Of a stretch of DNA of 64,000 nt, positions 34,725 through 44,402 are shown piece after piece; the first letter of the stretch is position 1, and each line of letters starts with the position of its first letter. The stretch is from Pseudomonas sp. G.S.17 (GTDB taxonomy: Bacteria > Pseudomonadota > Gammaproteobacteria > Pseudomonadales > Pseudomonadaceae): positions 3,035,501-3,099,500 of the forward strand of contig NZ_CP151076.1 in assembly GCF_038096165.1 (NCBI RefSeq). Direction: 5' to 3'. Under the pieces are notes generated by a model that had not been told where the DNA came from, did not search any database, and saw only the letters and a program-made list of their open reading frames with translations. The position numbers and the translations under genes are program-made.

Positions 34725-35702
34725 TCAAATATCGATAATTGTCGTTCCGGCAATGCTCTCCGCGAATCCGCCACCGAAGGTCCGCGCAGGCGTTTCAAAG
34801 CCCGCTTTCCTCTCGCCGCCCAACACGCGGCGTGCTGCCTCGATGGCCGCCAGTGGTGTGTAGGAATAACCATTGACCGTCTCGATCATAGAGCGCGCAA
34901 CGCTGCCGTCCAACGCTGTAACCTCTGCCACTGCGCGAGCCCGATGCGCATCTCGCTCATCAGCACTTGGGCCATCAGGCAATAGCGACAAATCGCCCTC
35001 AGGGAATGCATCGTCAGCAATATGTACAAACATCTCGATATTCGGGATACCTGTCGAATGCCAGCCCGTCACCAGGTCACCGAAAGACAGTGGCAGGCAT
35101 GTCACCGGCCCGTCGCCAAAATCAAACTGACGTGGCTGCGCATCGGGCGTTACAACGAGTTCACCGTTGACCCTTGCGAGCAACCCTGCGCCAATGATTT
35201 CGTTGACACTCATCGCCGAGCCACGCGACATGGAGCCAGGGACCTGAAGTGCGATGCTCAGCGCATGGGGGTTCTCGACCCGCTGAACGACATGCGCGGC
35301 CAGGCAGTCGGTAGGGACCACATCCCAGCCAACGCCTGGCAGCAGCATCACACCGGCCTCAACGGCCTGAGCGCCCAGCCGTTCTGCAAGCCGATAAACA
35401 TTAATTTCGGCGGTGATGTCCAGGTAATCGACGCCTGCCTTAATGCACGCACGCATCAGAGACTCGGCTGTCTGGGCGAAAGGCCCGGCGAAGTTCAACA
35501 GCACATCGATACCATCAAGCGCCTCTGCGGCCTGAGTATCAGCAGCGAACACTCGGTAAGGAACATCCAGTAGCGCAGCCAGCTGCGCCAATCGATCAAA
35601 ACCGCGCCCTGCGACTTCGAAGTTGAGCCCCAGAGCTTTCGCTCGTTCTGCGGCCGTGCGACCGGTGTAACCCGTCGCACCGTAAATCATCAGTTTTTTC
35701 AT
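34725..35702 (-). CDS. Saccharopine dehydrogenase-like / enoyl reductase-like protein
   Basis: The 325-residue product starts with a Rossmann motif, I-Y-G-A-T-G-Y-T-G-R, and continues with V-A-G-R-G and L-L-N-F-A-G-P-F, as in trans-acting enoyl reductase and saccharopine dehydrogenase-like proteins. It probably reduces a small carbonyl or unsaturated compound using NAD(P)H. Its start overlaps the stop of the upstream VOC gene by four bases, so it is in one operon with the VOC and SDR genes at 35699-36862. Confidence 0.85.
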   Translation of the reverse strand: MKKLMIYGATGYTGRTAAERAKALGLNFEVAGRGFDRLAQLAALLDVPYRVFAADTQAAEALDGIDVLLNFAGPFAQTAESLMRACIKAGVDYLDITAEINVYRLAERLGAQAVEAGVMLLPGVGWDVVPTDCLAAHVVQRVENPHALSIALQVPGSMSRGSAMSVNEIIGAGLLARVNGELVVTPDAQPRQFDFGDGPVTCLPLSFGDLVTGWHSTGIPNIEMFVHIADDAFPEGDLSLLPDGPSADERDAHRARAVAEVTALDGSVARSMIETVNGYSYTPLAAIEAARRVLGGERKAGFETPARTFGGGFAESIAGTTIIDI

Positions 35703-36106
35703 TTCGCGTGCTGCCAGTTTTTGTATACAAATTCCAGGCTGTAGCCATCCGGGTCCAGCACATTGGCGGCGTAGTAGTTTGGGTCGTAATGCAGCCGAGC
35801 GCCGGGTGCGCCGTTGTCAACAGCACCCTGATTTATCGCGGCAGCATAGGCGGCCTCGACCTCGGCCTTGCTAGTTGCCACAAAACCGACGTGAACCGCT
35901 CGACCCTCTACCACACCTTCGCGCAACCAGAAGAATACCCGGCCATTAGCACCGAAGCCTTTGAGGTCAGGATGGCCGGGAGGACCGTTCTTGCCGTCGT
36001 AGTCCAGGCGCGCAGTGATACCAAGCGGTGTCAGGGCCGCGTCGTAGAACCGGATGGAGCGCTCGATATCGCTTACCGACAAAAAAATGTGATCCAGCAT
36101 GTGCAA
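35699..36106 (-). CDS. VOC (glyoxalase/bleomycin resistance) family protein
   Basis: The 135-residue protein has the VOC pattern: L-D-H-I-F-L-S-V-S-D-I at the N-terminus (metal His) and A-A-N-V-L-D-P-D-G-Y-S-L-E-F-V at the C-terminus (metal Glu). ATG 36100 is an equally good start. It overlaps the next gene and follows an SDR by about a dozen bases, suggesting a carbonyl-detoxifying operon. Confidence 0.9.
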   Translation of the reverse strand: MHMLDHIFLSVSDIERSIRFYDAALTPLGITARLDYDGKNGPPGHPDLKGFGANGRVFFWLREGVVEGRAVHVGFVATSKAEVEAAYAAAINQGAVDNGAPGARLHYDPNYYAANVLDPDGYSLEFVYKNWQHAK

Positions 36107-36118
36107 ACCCTCAGTGGT

Positions 36119-36862
36119 TCAAATGTTGTAGCCGCCAGCGACTTCGATGGTCTGGGCATTGATCCAGGCGCCTTCTTCGGACAGCAGCATGGCAATAACC
36201 CGCGCCACATCGTCGGGCTCGCCGACCCTGCCGAGCGCTGTCTGTGCCGCCAGCATTGCCTCGAACTCGTCATTCAGGCCGCCGCCCAGTTCGGTACGAA
36301 TCGCGCCCGGAGATACTGCGTTGGCACGGATGCGCCGCTCGCCAAACTCCTTGGCCATGTAACGGGTGAGCACTTCAAGGCCGCCCTTGAACGCCGCGTA
36401 AGGCGCTACACCCGCTGTGGCCACGCGAGTTGTTGCGCTGGTCAGGTTGACGATGCTGGCGTTTTCTTCGAGCAACGGCAGCAAGGCTTGGGTCAGGAAG
36501 AACGGACCTTTCAAGTGAACATTGAACAGCCCGTCGAACTGCGCTTCGCTGACCGACTCCAGCGGATTAAACAGGCCGTAACCGGCATTGTTGACCAGGC
36601 CACTGAGACTGTTGATGCTCCAGACTTCTTTCAACGTGATCAAAACGGTTTCTCGGAAAGCCTCGAAACTGCGGACCTCGGCAACGTCGAGTTTGACCGC
36701 TACAGCCTTGCCGCCTGCCTGCTCAATACTCGCGACAACGTCATCCGCTGCCTCCGGATTCTTGTTGTACGTCAGGATGACGCCCATGCCGCGCTGGGCG
36801 ATATGAAGGGCTGCACTGGCGCCGATACCACGGCTGCCTCCGGTGATGACGATAACGCCCAT
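36119..36862 (-). CDS. SDR family oxidoreductase
   Basis: From ATG 36862 the protein has 247 residues, with T-G-G-S-R-G-I-G, N-N-A-G and the active-site Y-A-A-F-K, in which the usual residue before the lysine is Phe. The end reads I-N-A-Q-T-I-E-V-A-G-G. It leads an operon with the VOC and reductase genes and is divergent from the AraC gene 138 bases away. Confidence 0.9.
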   Translation of the reverse strand: MGVIVITGGSRGIGASAALHIAQRGMGVILTYNKNPEAADDVVASIEQAGGKAVAVKLDVAEVRSFEAFRETVLITLKEVWSINSLSGLVNNAGYGLFNPLESVSEAQFDGLFNVHLKGPFFLTQALLPLLEENASIVNLTSATTRVATAGVAPYAAFKGGLEVLTRYMAKEFGERRIRANAVSPGAIRTELGGGLNDEFEAMLAAQTALGRVGEPDDVARVIAMLLSEEGAWINAQTIEVAGGYNI

Positions 36863-37000
36863 GTCGTATTCCGCTGTTGATGAAATGAGGCACCACAGTA
36901 ACGACGCACAGCTTCGTCGACGCAACCGTTCCTACTCGAAACTTGCCCGTTTCTGCTTTTTGCTTGCACAGCGCCTTGCTCTACGGTCAACATCCGCGTT

Positions 37001-37888
37001 ATGAAAAATCAACTGAATGAACTGCGCACTCTGGCTGCCAAGGCCGAAAACCGCCGTACTGAGACGGGTATCCCGCGTGTCGCCATGGTTCAGGGCAAGA
37101 TTCCCGAACACATGCTGGCCGCCGTCTACGACCCGATGATCAATCTGATCCTGCGAGGCAGCAAGACGATGACCGTAGGCGACCAGACGCTTCGGCATGA
37201 CCCGGCGACGTATTTCGTGATGTCCATCGACTTGCCTGCGGTGGGGGCGGTGCACGCAGCTGAATCAGGCGAGCCTTATCTGGCTGTCAGCCTGACACTC
37301 GATCCGATGGTGCTCGCTACGTTGCTGGCGGACTTGCCCAAACCGACAGGGCGCTATGACAACGACCCCGGTTTTTCGGTGGCGGCCGTCACGCCAGAAC
37401 TGATGGACGCCTGGGTGCGTATGCTTCGGCTCATGGGCAACCCGGATGCCATTGCAGCACTCGCACCGGCTTATGAGCGCGAAATCCTCTTTCGAGTGTT
37501 ACAGGGCACGCATGGTTGGATGTTGCGGGAGATTGCCTCGCCCGATACCGCTATGGCCCGCGTGAACCTTGCCATTCAGTGGATTCGTCGGGACTTTGCT
37601 GAACCCATCAGAGTGGAGAGCCTCGCGCAGAAAGCGGCTATGAGTGTGTCGGCGTTTCATCGGCATTTCAAAGCCGTGACTACGCTTAGCCCATTGCAAT
37701 ACCAAAAGCGGGTCCGCCTGCTCCAGGCCAGAACGCTCATGGTGGCGAGTGCTAAAAGCGTTACGGCCGCCGCCTTCGAGGTGGGGTATGAAAGCGCTAC
37801 GCAGTTCACAAGGGACTATGCGCGTGTATTCGGTCTCCCTCCTGGACGAGATGCGGCGAGAATCCTAAGCGAATCTCGAGTCGGCTAG
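37001..37888 (+). CDS. AraC family regulator (YqhC-like), paralogue
   Basis: The 295-residue protein has the same architecture as the regulator at 33781: AraC_N sensor region with P-M-I-N-L-I-L-R-G-S-K and C-terminal HTHs with M-S-V-S-A-F-H-R-H-F-K and V-G-Y-E-S-A-T-Q-F. It lies divergent to the SDR-VOC-reductase operon and should regulate it, probably in response to reactive carbonyls. Confidence 0.9.
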   Translation: MKNQLNELRTLAAKAENRRTETGIPRVAMVQGKIPEHMLAAVYDPMINLILRGSKTMTVGDQTLRHDPATYFVMSIDLPAVGAVHAAESGEPYLAVSLTLDPMVLATLLADLPKPTGRYDNDPGFSVAAVTPELMDAWVRMLRLMGNPDAIAALAPAYEREILFRVLQGTHGWMLREIASPDTAMARVNLAIQWIRRDFAEPIRVESLAQKAAMSVSAFHRHFKAVTTLSPLQYQKRVRLLQARTLMVASAKSVTAAAFEVGYESATQFTRDYARVFGLPPGRDAARILSESRVG

Positions 37889-37973
37889 AGGACGTTGGCA
37901 AAACCACGCGCAGGACATGTGCAGGATCTTTGTGAACGTCCGCAATGGGTCGACAGTCGCCTCTCAAGACCGG

Positions 37974-38070
37974 CGACTCTCGGCCAATACCGGGCAGTCG
38001 ATCCATACCCGCGGATCTATAGGTAGGACATTTGAGGCAGGCAATTGCCGCTCCAGATCGGCAATGCTCA
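37974..38070 (-). pseudogene. Duplicate 3' tail of the coiled-coil partner gene
   Basis: The minus strand reads S-I-A-D-L-E-R-Q-L-P-A-S-N, then a divergent end and a stop at 37974. It matches R-I-A-E-L-E-R-Q-L-P-A-S-N at the end of the gene just upstream (38099-38545). So an alternative or replaced C-terminal end lies directly after the intact one, as left by recombination between two related elements. Confidence 0.6.
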
Positions 38071-38098
38071 GGCGACTAGCTGCATGCGCGCTGTTATC

Positions 38099-38545
38099 TC
38101 AAAGCTTTCTCGGCCCGCGCGGATCCAACGAAATTATATTTGACGCAGGCAACTGCCGCTCAAGCTCAGCGATACGGTCATACATCTCAATGATTTTCGC
38201 ATCCGCTTCGCTCAATAAGCTTGCGAGTTGGTCGCGCTGCCGGGCAACTTGCTCCATCCGATCACGTAGGGCGCGGCTTTTCTGGCGGGCGAGAAGATTG
38301 ACCTTGCTCAACGAAGGAGGTCGCTCCTCCGCATGTTGTTCCACGTAGGTTTGTATCTCTGCAATGAGACTCGGGAAACGAGATTTCTTAAGCGCCGACG
38401 GATCGCTCCCGGCCTCTTTGGCCACGTTGTTCTGAGTGACCGGTGTCCCCTTTGGTAGAAGCTGTGGCCTATTGAGCTTCAGGCGCTCAAAAGCATCACG
38501 ATACTGATCAGCCGCGCTGCGGCGAGCAGGGAGTTCAACGTCCAT
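38099..38545 (-). CDS. Coiled-coil partner of tyrosine recombinase
   Basis: The 148-residue protein has an HTH-like region (P-V-T-Q-N-N-V-A-K-E-A-G, about residues 35-65) and a long coiled coil (about 85-135) ending in E-L-E-R-Q-L-P. It resembles the small TnpC-type proteins that accompany tyrosine recombinases in Tn554-like and related genomic-island modules. It overlaps the recombinase by 11 bases, so both are co-translated. It may help bind or align the element ends. Confidence 0.6.
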   Translation of the reverse strand: MDVELPARRSAADQYRDAFERLKLNRPQLLPKGTPVTQNNVAKEAGSDPSALKKSRFPSLIAEIQTYVEQHAEERPPSLSKVNLLARQKSRALRDRMEQVARQRDQLASLLSEADAKIIEMYDRIAELERQLPASNIISLDPRGPRKL

Positions 38546-40556
38546 TTGCGCTCCCTAGGACACGACGGAAGCTCTCTACGCTTCGCTGTTGAGCCATCAA
38601 CGATTCCATTAGCGGACTCCCATCCTGAGCAGCAGCAAGCCGCTCTTTGAGCACATGCTCAAGATCATCTACCGCGCCCAATCGTTCTGAGTCATACAGC
38701 ACATCAGGGCAAGGTTTTGCATCCACTGAATCACCACCTCCACAATGGGCAATGTTGTCAATTCCGCCGTACGGACAAGGCTCACGACTCGAACAAACGC
38801 CAAGAATTATCGGGCGACAAGCGACCGCGCCTTTCTTTGCCAAACCAATCACCTTCTTCGCATCCTCTGGCGAAATCAGCCGAACGATCTCAGCCTTTCG
38901 TTTGTCGCCATGGGGACTGACAAAACGCTCACTCGTAAGCTGCTGTAACTCTCTTCCAAGCGTCTCGTACATCGTGCGAACGTACAGAGTGTGAGCCTTC
39001 TCCTCTAGACGCAGCCGCGAGTAATTTTGTCCGTAGTAAAGGCTCATTGCTCGAGTGACGTGTTTGAGCTGGTACTGAAGCGAAGCATCACTGACGAGCC
39101 CGGAAGCTTGCATGTTTACTGCCCCAGTTCTACGCAACTGATGCCACGCCAACGGCCATACAGCGCCCACTTGATAATGCTTCGGCAATGAAGGGGTAGC
39201 TAGCCGGGCCAATTTCAAATCCTCAGGCGTGATACGCAAACGTTCTAAGTCAAAGAGCTTTCCGTACTGCCCCAAAAGGTCGGTATATGACCGAATGCTC
39301 GGCCTCAGTGAGTGATTACCTTTATTGCGCAACGAACTCCAGGGCTCGTAAGAAAAATCGGTCAAGTAACGCCCAGTGAGAACTCTCGCAGCTTCGCGAG
39401 GTGCGTATAGTGAGCGAAACAGAGAAATAACCTCCATCGCCTTCACGGCGACTGCCACAGATGGGGATGTGACCCAAACCGCGTCGCTATCAGAGAGCGT
39501 TTTTGTCGTCTGCCCACGTAACAAAAAAATGTCGCCGAAGCTCTTGTCGTGCTCGGTGTCAAGGCACCCGGTTCGAAGATTCCATGCTTCCTCGACCCGC
39601 ATGAGACTGAAGTTAAGGATATAAGCTAATCCCGCGCCGTTGACCAGTTTCAGATAGCTAGTCAGCGCTCCTACTTGTAAGTCGCCACTGCGACCCACCC
39701 AACGTTCAAGCAGCTCAAATATGCCGAAGCGTTTCGCGGTATCTGCAAACGCGCCGAGAATACGAAGCCCCGTTTTAGCGCCTGATAACTGATTTTTATG
39801 GCCGCTAAAAGGCTGGGCGTTTACGCACGCCGTTCTCTCCGAAACCCTCTGGTTATGTTCGTAAGCCGCGAAGCAGAACCGGTAACAAGCTTCAACCTGT
39901 TCTCGATGGGATAGGAAATCATCAAGGCACTCTCGCAGCCTAGTAACTTGATAGCGCCAAATACGTGGAGGGATGTACGGTGTTTGAGCTGTGTGGTGAG
40001 TTGGAAAAAGCGCGGCCAGACGGGTTAGGGAGCCTGAGTCCAGCAACGTAAACCCTACAGCATCCCTGGACGCGTAAAGCTCATGCATTAACGTCAGAAA
40101 CTCGGTTTTTCTTGAGGTATGAAGAAAGGCAGGGATCCGTTCGCATACGCGTGGAAAGTGGCGTAATTCGCTGGCAAGTATTCCTGCCTCCTCGCAAAGA
40201 ACAAACAGCCGCCGCATCTGATCGAAACGCGTTTTAAGGGATCTGTAGCCACGAGCGCCGTACGGCCCGTATAGCCACCAGCCAGTGATGATTCGAAGTA
40301 AATTTGCGTTCTTTGAGCTAATTGGTGTCGCTGATTTTTTAACTGGCCCATCACCAAAATTCAGCGTCAGTGCCTTCTTGGCCCATGGATCAAGCCTCCA
40401 AATTGGATCGCCCCAACGGCTTATTACTTTGCCCTGTGCATCAATTACGACCGGCCAATCAGGTGGTGGAGGCCAGCTCTCTGGACGGTAATTCGATGCC
40501 CCAGGAACGGCGAGAGGCGACTCGATAGAAAGCCCTAACGTCGTGAGCATATTCAT
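38535..40556 (-). CDS. Large tyrosine recombinase (island integrase)
   Basis: From ATG 40556, preceded by a G-rich ribosome site, the product has 673 residues. Catalytic-type residues are visible in the order R (N-F-S-L-M-R-V-E-E), H-x-x-R (W-H-Q-L-R-R-T-G), H (Q-L-K-H-V) and Y (M-S-L-Y-Y-G). The C-terminus has a Cys/His cluster (C-S-S-R-E-P-C-P-Y-G-G, then H-C and K-P-C) that could bind zinc. Such large integrases usually belong to multi-recombinase modules with a small coiled-coil protein. Any further partner upstream has been replaced by the IS3 element. Confidence 0.78.
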   Translation of the reverse strand: MNMLTTLGLSIESPLAVPGASNYRPESWPPPPDWPVVIDAQGKVISRWGDPIWRLDPWAKKALTLNFGDGPVKKSATPISSKNANLLRIITGWWLYGPYGARGYRSLKTRFDQMRRLFVLCEEAGILASELRHFPRVCERIPAFLHTSRKTEFLTLMHELYASRDAVGFTLLDSGSLTRLAALFPTHHTAQTPYIPPRIWRYQVTRLRECLDDFLSHREQVEACYRFCFAAYEHNQRVSERTACVNAQPFSGHKNQLSGAKTGLRILGAFADTAKRFGIFELLERWVGRSGDLQVGALTSYLKLVNGAGLAYILNFSLMRVEEAWNLRTGCLDTEHDKSFGDIFLLRGQTTKTLSDSDAVWVTSPSVAVAVKAMEVISLFRSLYAPREAARVLTGRYLTDFSYEPWSSLRNKGNHSLRPSIRSYTDLLGQYGKLFDLERLRITPEDLKLARLATPSLPKHYQVGAVWPLAWHQLRRTGAVNMQASGLVSDASLQYQLKHVTRAMSLYYGQNYSRLRLEEKAHTLYVRTMYETLGRELQQLTSERFVSPHGDKRKAEIVRLISPEDAKKVIGLAKKGAVACRPIILGVCSSREPCPYGGIDNIAHCGGGDSVDAKPCPDVLYDSERLGAVDDLEHVLKERLAAAQDGSPLMESLMAQQRSVESFRRVLGSANGR

Positions 40557-40604
40557 AGCCCCCCCCCCCTGAAACTTCCGCAAGCCGAATAAATCCTGTA
40601 GTGG

Positions 40605-41818
<1,214 letters not shown>

Positions 41819-41892
41819 CTATAGAGGTGTCCGGGGAAATTAGACCACCACATCCAGCCTTCGCCTTTTTTCATCCAGCTGGGTGTGACCGC

Positions 41893-42051
41893 CTAGACTT
41901 CCCGAACAACCAGGCTCTCATCTTGGGCCAAAAGCAGTTCAACGAGCCAGGCCTCATCGCTGCTCACGTGGTACCAGTGGGTAGCAAGCGCCCTGGAGAC
42001 GCCATGCCAATGCATTAGCCCGTCGCAGAACATGCCAGGAATGCCGGCCAT
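41893..42051 (-). CDS. Short hypothetical ORF
   Basis: A 52-residue frame beginning M-A-G-I-P-G-M-F-C-D-G-L-M-H-W lies 13 bases after the small gene at 42064 on the same strand. No family was recognised. It may be real or a remnant next to the IS3 end. Confidence 0.3.
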   Translation of the reverse strand: MAGIPGMFCDGLMHWHGVSRALATHWYHVSSDEAWLVELLLAQDESLVVREV

Positions 42052-42063
42052 GTCATCAACCTT

Positions 42064-42294
42064 TCAGCTCTCTAGGCTGCTATCCGGTGAAGACTGGGCA
42101 GCAGCTTTATCGGCCAGCTCAATGATCAAATAAAAAGGCGTGTTCCAGGAGGAAACCTCAAGAACTGTCTCTCGTCCACCCCAATGGCTCACAGCAGCTT
42201 CTAGCCTTGCTTTGTCGAAAATGGCACCTTTCTCCTGCCAATGCTGCAACAGCTCGGCGGCAGCCCTGGCTGTTTCCTTTTTGTTTGAACGCAA
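42064..42294 (-). CDS. Small hypothetical protein
   Basis: The 76-residue product is helical and charged at its N-terminus (S-N-K-K-E-T-A-R-A-A-A-E-L-L) with a hydrophobic F-Y-L-I-I-E-L-A segment near the end. No family recognised. It lies downstream of the Gabija-like operon, separated by a perfect 11-base inverted repeat. Confidence 0.4.
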   Translation of the reverse strand: MRSNKKETARAAAELLQHWQEKGAIFDKARLEAAVSHWGGRETVLEVSSWNTPFYLIIELADKAAAQSSPDSSLES

Positions 42295-42305
42295 GCAATC
42301 ACTGG

Positions 42306-42334
42306 ACTGGATGCTGTCTGAGTCAGCATCCAGT
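42306..42334. repeat. Perfect 11-bp inverted repeat (hairpin)
   Basis: ACTGGATGCTG and its reverse complement flank a seven-base loop. It lies 80 bases past the helicase gene's stop. It could end that transcript or be a recombination or protein-binding site; no T-run follows on the minus strand. Confidence 0.6.
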
Positions 42335-42413
42335 CTTTGTCGCTCGATATGCTCAGGGGAATCTGTACAACGAGTGCCGCAGTATTCCCGGGCCCCACAT
42401 TCAGTAGCGTGGC

Positions 42414-44402
42414 TTAGTGAGTCACTCGCGCGCCGAGCTCATTGATCACCCATCCCTGCGCTTCGAGCGCTGCCCTTCGCTCAGCTCTCGCATCCCCCTC
42501 ACCCATTGCACTGGTTCGAATAGCCAGGCACAGCAAGTGCGTAGGCCTGGTCATCCCGACGTACATGAGCATCCTGTTCTTCCGGTAAGTCACCTGATGT
42601 TGCTTCTTCACCAGCGGCTTACCCTCCAGCCAGGGCAACATCATCTCCAAGACATGCTGACCACTGAACGTTTCCACAATCAGTGTCGCCGAATGAGTCT
42701 TGCCTTTGACGGCGTGCATGGATGACAGTTGGACGTCGACGGGGTCATGATCACCTTCGTCGGATCGGTATGCGTTGATGGTTTCACGGGGGATCTCGGA
42801 CTCGTCCTTATCACGCGGCTCTGTCCACGCCAGGTACGCCTCAACCTCGGGTTCGTTTGAAATCGTCTCGTCAGGATGCAGCTCTGCGATCAGGCGCTTC
42901 AGCAGTACGGCATGCCTCTGAACCCAACGCTCCTCTCGTAGCGGGTGGGCATAGAACAAATAGAGGTAGATGCCTCGCTGGTAGGCTCCCAGAAGCGTCG
43001 TGTTCAACGCCAAGCTGCGCTCTATGAAGCGGTGAAGTCTCATCCTGATCTGGATAGGTCTCCTCAAGCCTGCACGTTCAGCCAGGTGAAGCAAACACTT
43101 GGCGATCATTTCAACGCTTTCGTGTGCATGACCGCTAACGGCCAGATGCGCTCTCGCCCTGCGAATACCTTCAACGAATGTTTTGGGCGTATACCTCGAG
43201 CTGTTGGCATCTGAGCGATAGGCGCTCCAATAGTGCTCCAGAGCCTTCGGGAATTGCTCCGCCTTGTAGTTCTTCAGCCGGTGAACGGCGCCGATCGCAT
43301 GCACCCCATCCTTGCGATCCGAAACAGACAGGCACCGGGAAACCAGCTGCGCAAACGCACCGAGAACACCGCTCGTATCGTCATCAGGGAAGACAAAGAT
43401 CGTGTTTGGACAAACATCGCCGGCCCTGCCCCTACCGATCAATCCGCCGGCAATGGGAGCGACTGCGAAGCTGTTCGCCAAGGAAGCAATAGCCTGGTTG
43501 AATCGAAAGCTGTTGGAGATATCGATTGTCTCTCCATGAGGAAAAGCGCCATCGGATTCACCGTCACCATCGAAGATCTGCTGATTGGGATCCCCAACCC
43601 TGACCACGACTGTATTCACGGCATCGCGTGGAAACACGTGGTTCAAGAGCTGATTCTGCACGACATCCGTGTCCTGCATCTCGTCGATGAGCACACAGGG
43701 GAACCGAGCTTGCAGCGACTGAGCGACATTCGGCTCCTGCTCAATCATGGCCTGGCCGAGCGTGAAAACCTCGTCATAGCAAAAGTAACCTTCCGAAGCG
43801 GCAGCGCCCATGGCTCTACCTAGTTTTCCGTATGAGGGAGCCCCAGGTGAGCAAATGTAATGTACGCCCCCAAGCGGATTCGAAAAATCAGTCGTTTGAA
43901 TACGAAGATCAGCAAGCCTTTTTTCCTTTCTGCCTAGGAAAGTCTCCATATTTCTCCGCCCGTGTCCCAGCGCCCTACCCCTGGCACGCCCGGTCGCCTC
44001 GTCATCGATCATTACCAGCGGGTGGCCATTCGATCGCAGCCAAGGGGGCGCCAGAAACCGCATGACAAAACCATGGATGGTGTCGATGAAGTGGGGGTAT
44101 CGCAGCAGCCGCTGGCCAACCTCCGTGGCGCCCAGCCGACGCTCGATTTCTTCGCGCGCCGCATTGGTGTGCGAAAGCACACAAATCCCCTGAGTACGGC
44201 TACGCCAGTGACGACCAAGGATGGCGAGCTTGGCAACCACTAGGGTGGTCTTGCCGCTCCCTGGGCATGCCGCCACATCGAGCGTATCGAGACGTTTGAG
44301 AAACGCCCTCCGAGGCTCATCCAGATCGCGCAGCGACATAAGCCCGCTCACCCATTCGATGTCTGCATCCGTGACTGGCGGAACAAGATCCTGAAGCCGC
44401 AT
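42414..44402 (-). CDS. gajB: UvrD-like helicase, Gabija GajB-like
   Basis: The 662-residue protein is a superfamily 1 helicase. Walker A is A-C-P-G-S-G-K-T (45-52), followed by L-S-H-T-N-A-A, the D-E-M-Q-D Walker B, V-G-D-P-N-Q-Q-I-F and, near the C-terminus, H-A-V-K-G-K-T-H and Y-V-G-M-T-R-P. The start overlaps the stop of the OLD nuclease gene by one base, the gajA-gajB arrangement. In Gabija, GajB senses DNA ends and activates GajA during phage infection. It is longer than the GajB proteins first described. Confidence 0.82.
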   Translation of the reverse strand: MRLQDLVPPVTDADIEWVSGLMSLRDLDEPRRAFLKRLDTLDVAACPGSGKTTLVVAKLAILGRHWRSRTQGICVLSHTNAAREEIERRLGATEVGQRLLRYPHFIDTIHGFVMRFLAPPWLRSNGHPLVMIDDEATGRARGRALGHGRRNMETFLGRKEKRLADLRIQTTDFSNPLGGVHYICSPGAPSYGKLGRAMGAAASEGYFCYDEVFTLGQAMIEQEPNVAQSLQARFPCVLIDEMQDTDVVQNQLLNHVFPRDAVNTVVVRVGDPNQQIFDGDGESDGAFPHGETIDISNSFRFNQAIASLANSFAVAPIAGGLIGRGRAGDVCPNTIFVFPDDDTSGVLGAFAQLVSRCLSVSDRKDGVHAIGAVHRLKNYKAEQFPKALEHYWSAYRSDANSSRYTPKTFVEGIRRARAHLAVSGHAHESVEMIAKCLLHLAERAGLRRPIQIRMRLHRFIERSLALNTTLLGAYQRGIYLYLFYAHPLREERWVQRHAVLLKRLIAELHPDETISNEPEVEAYLAWTEPRDKDESEIPRETINAYRSDEGDHDPVDVQLSSMHAVKGKTHSATLIVETFSGQHVLEMMLPWLEGKPLVKKQHQVTYRKNRMLMYVGMTRPTHLLCLAIRTSAMGEGDARAERRAALEAQGWVINELGARVTH

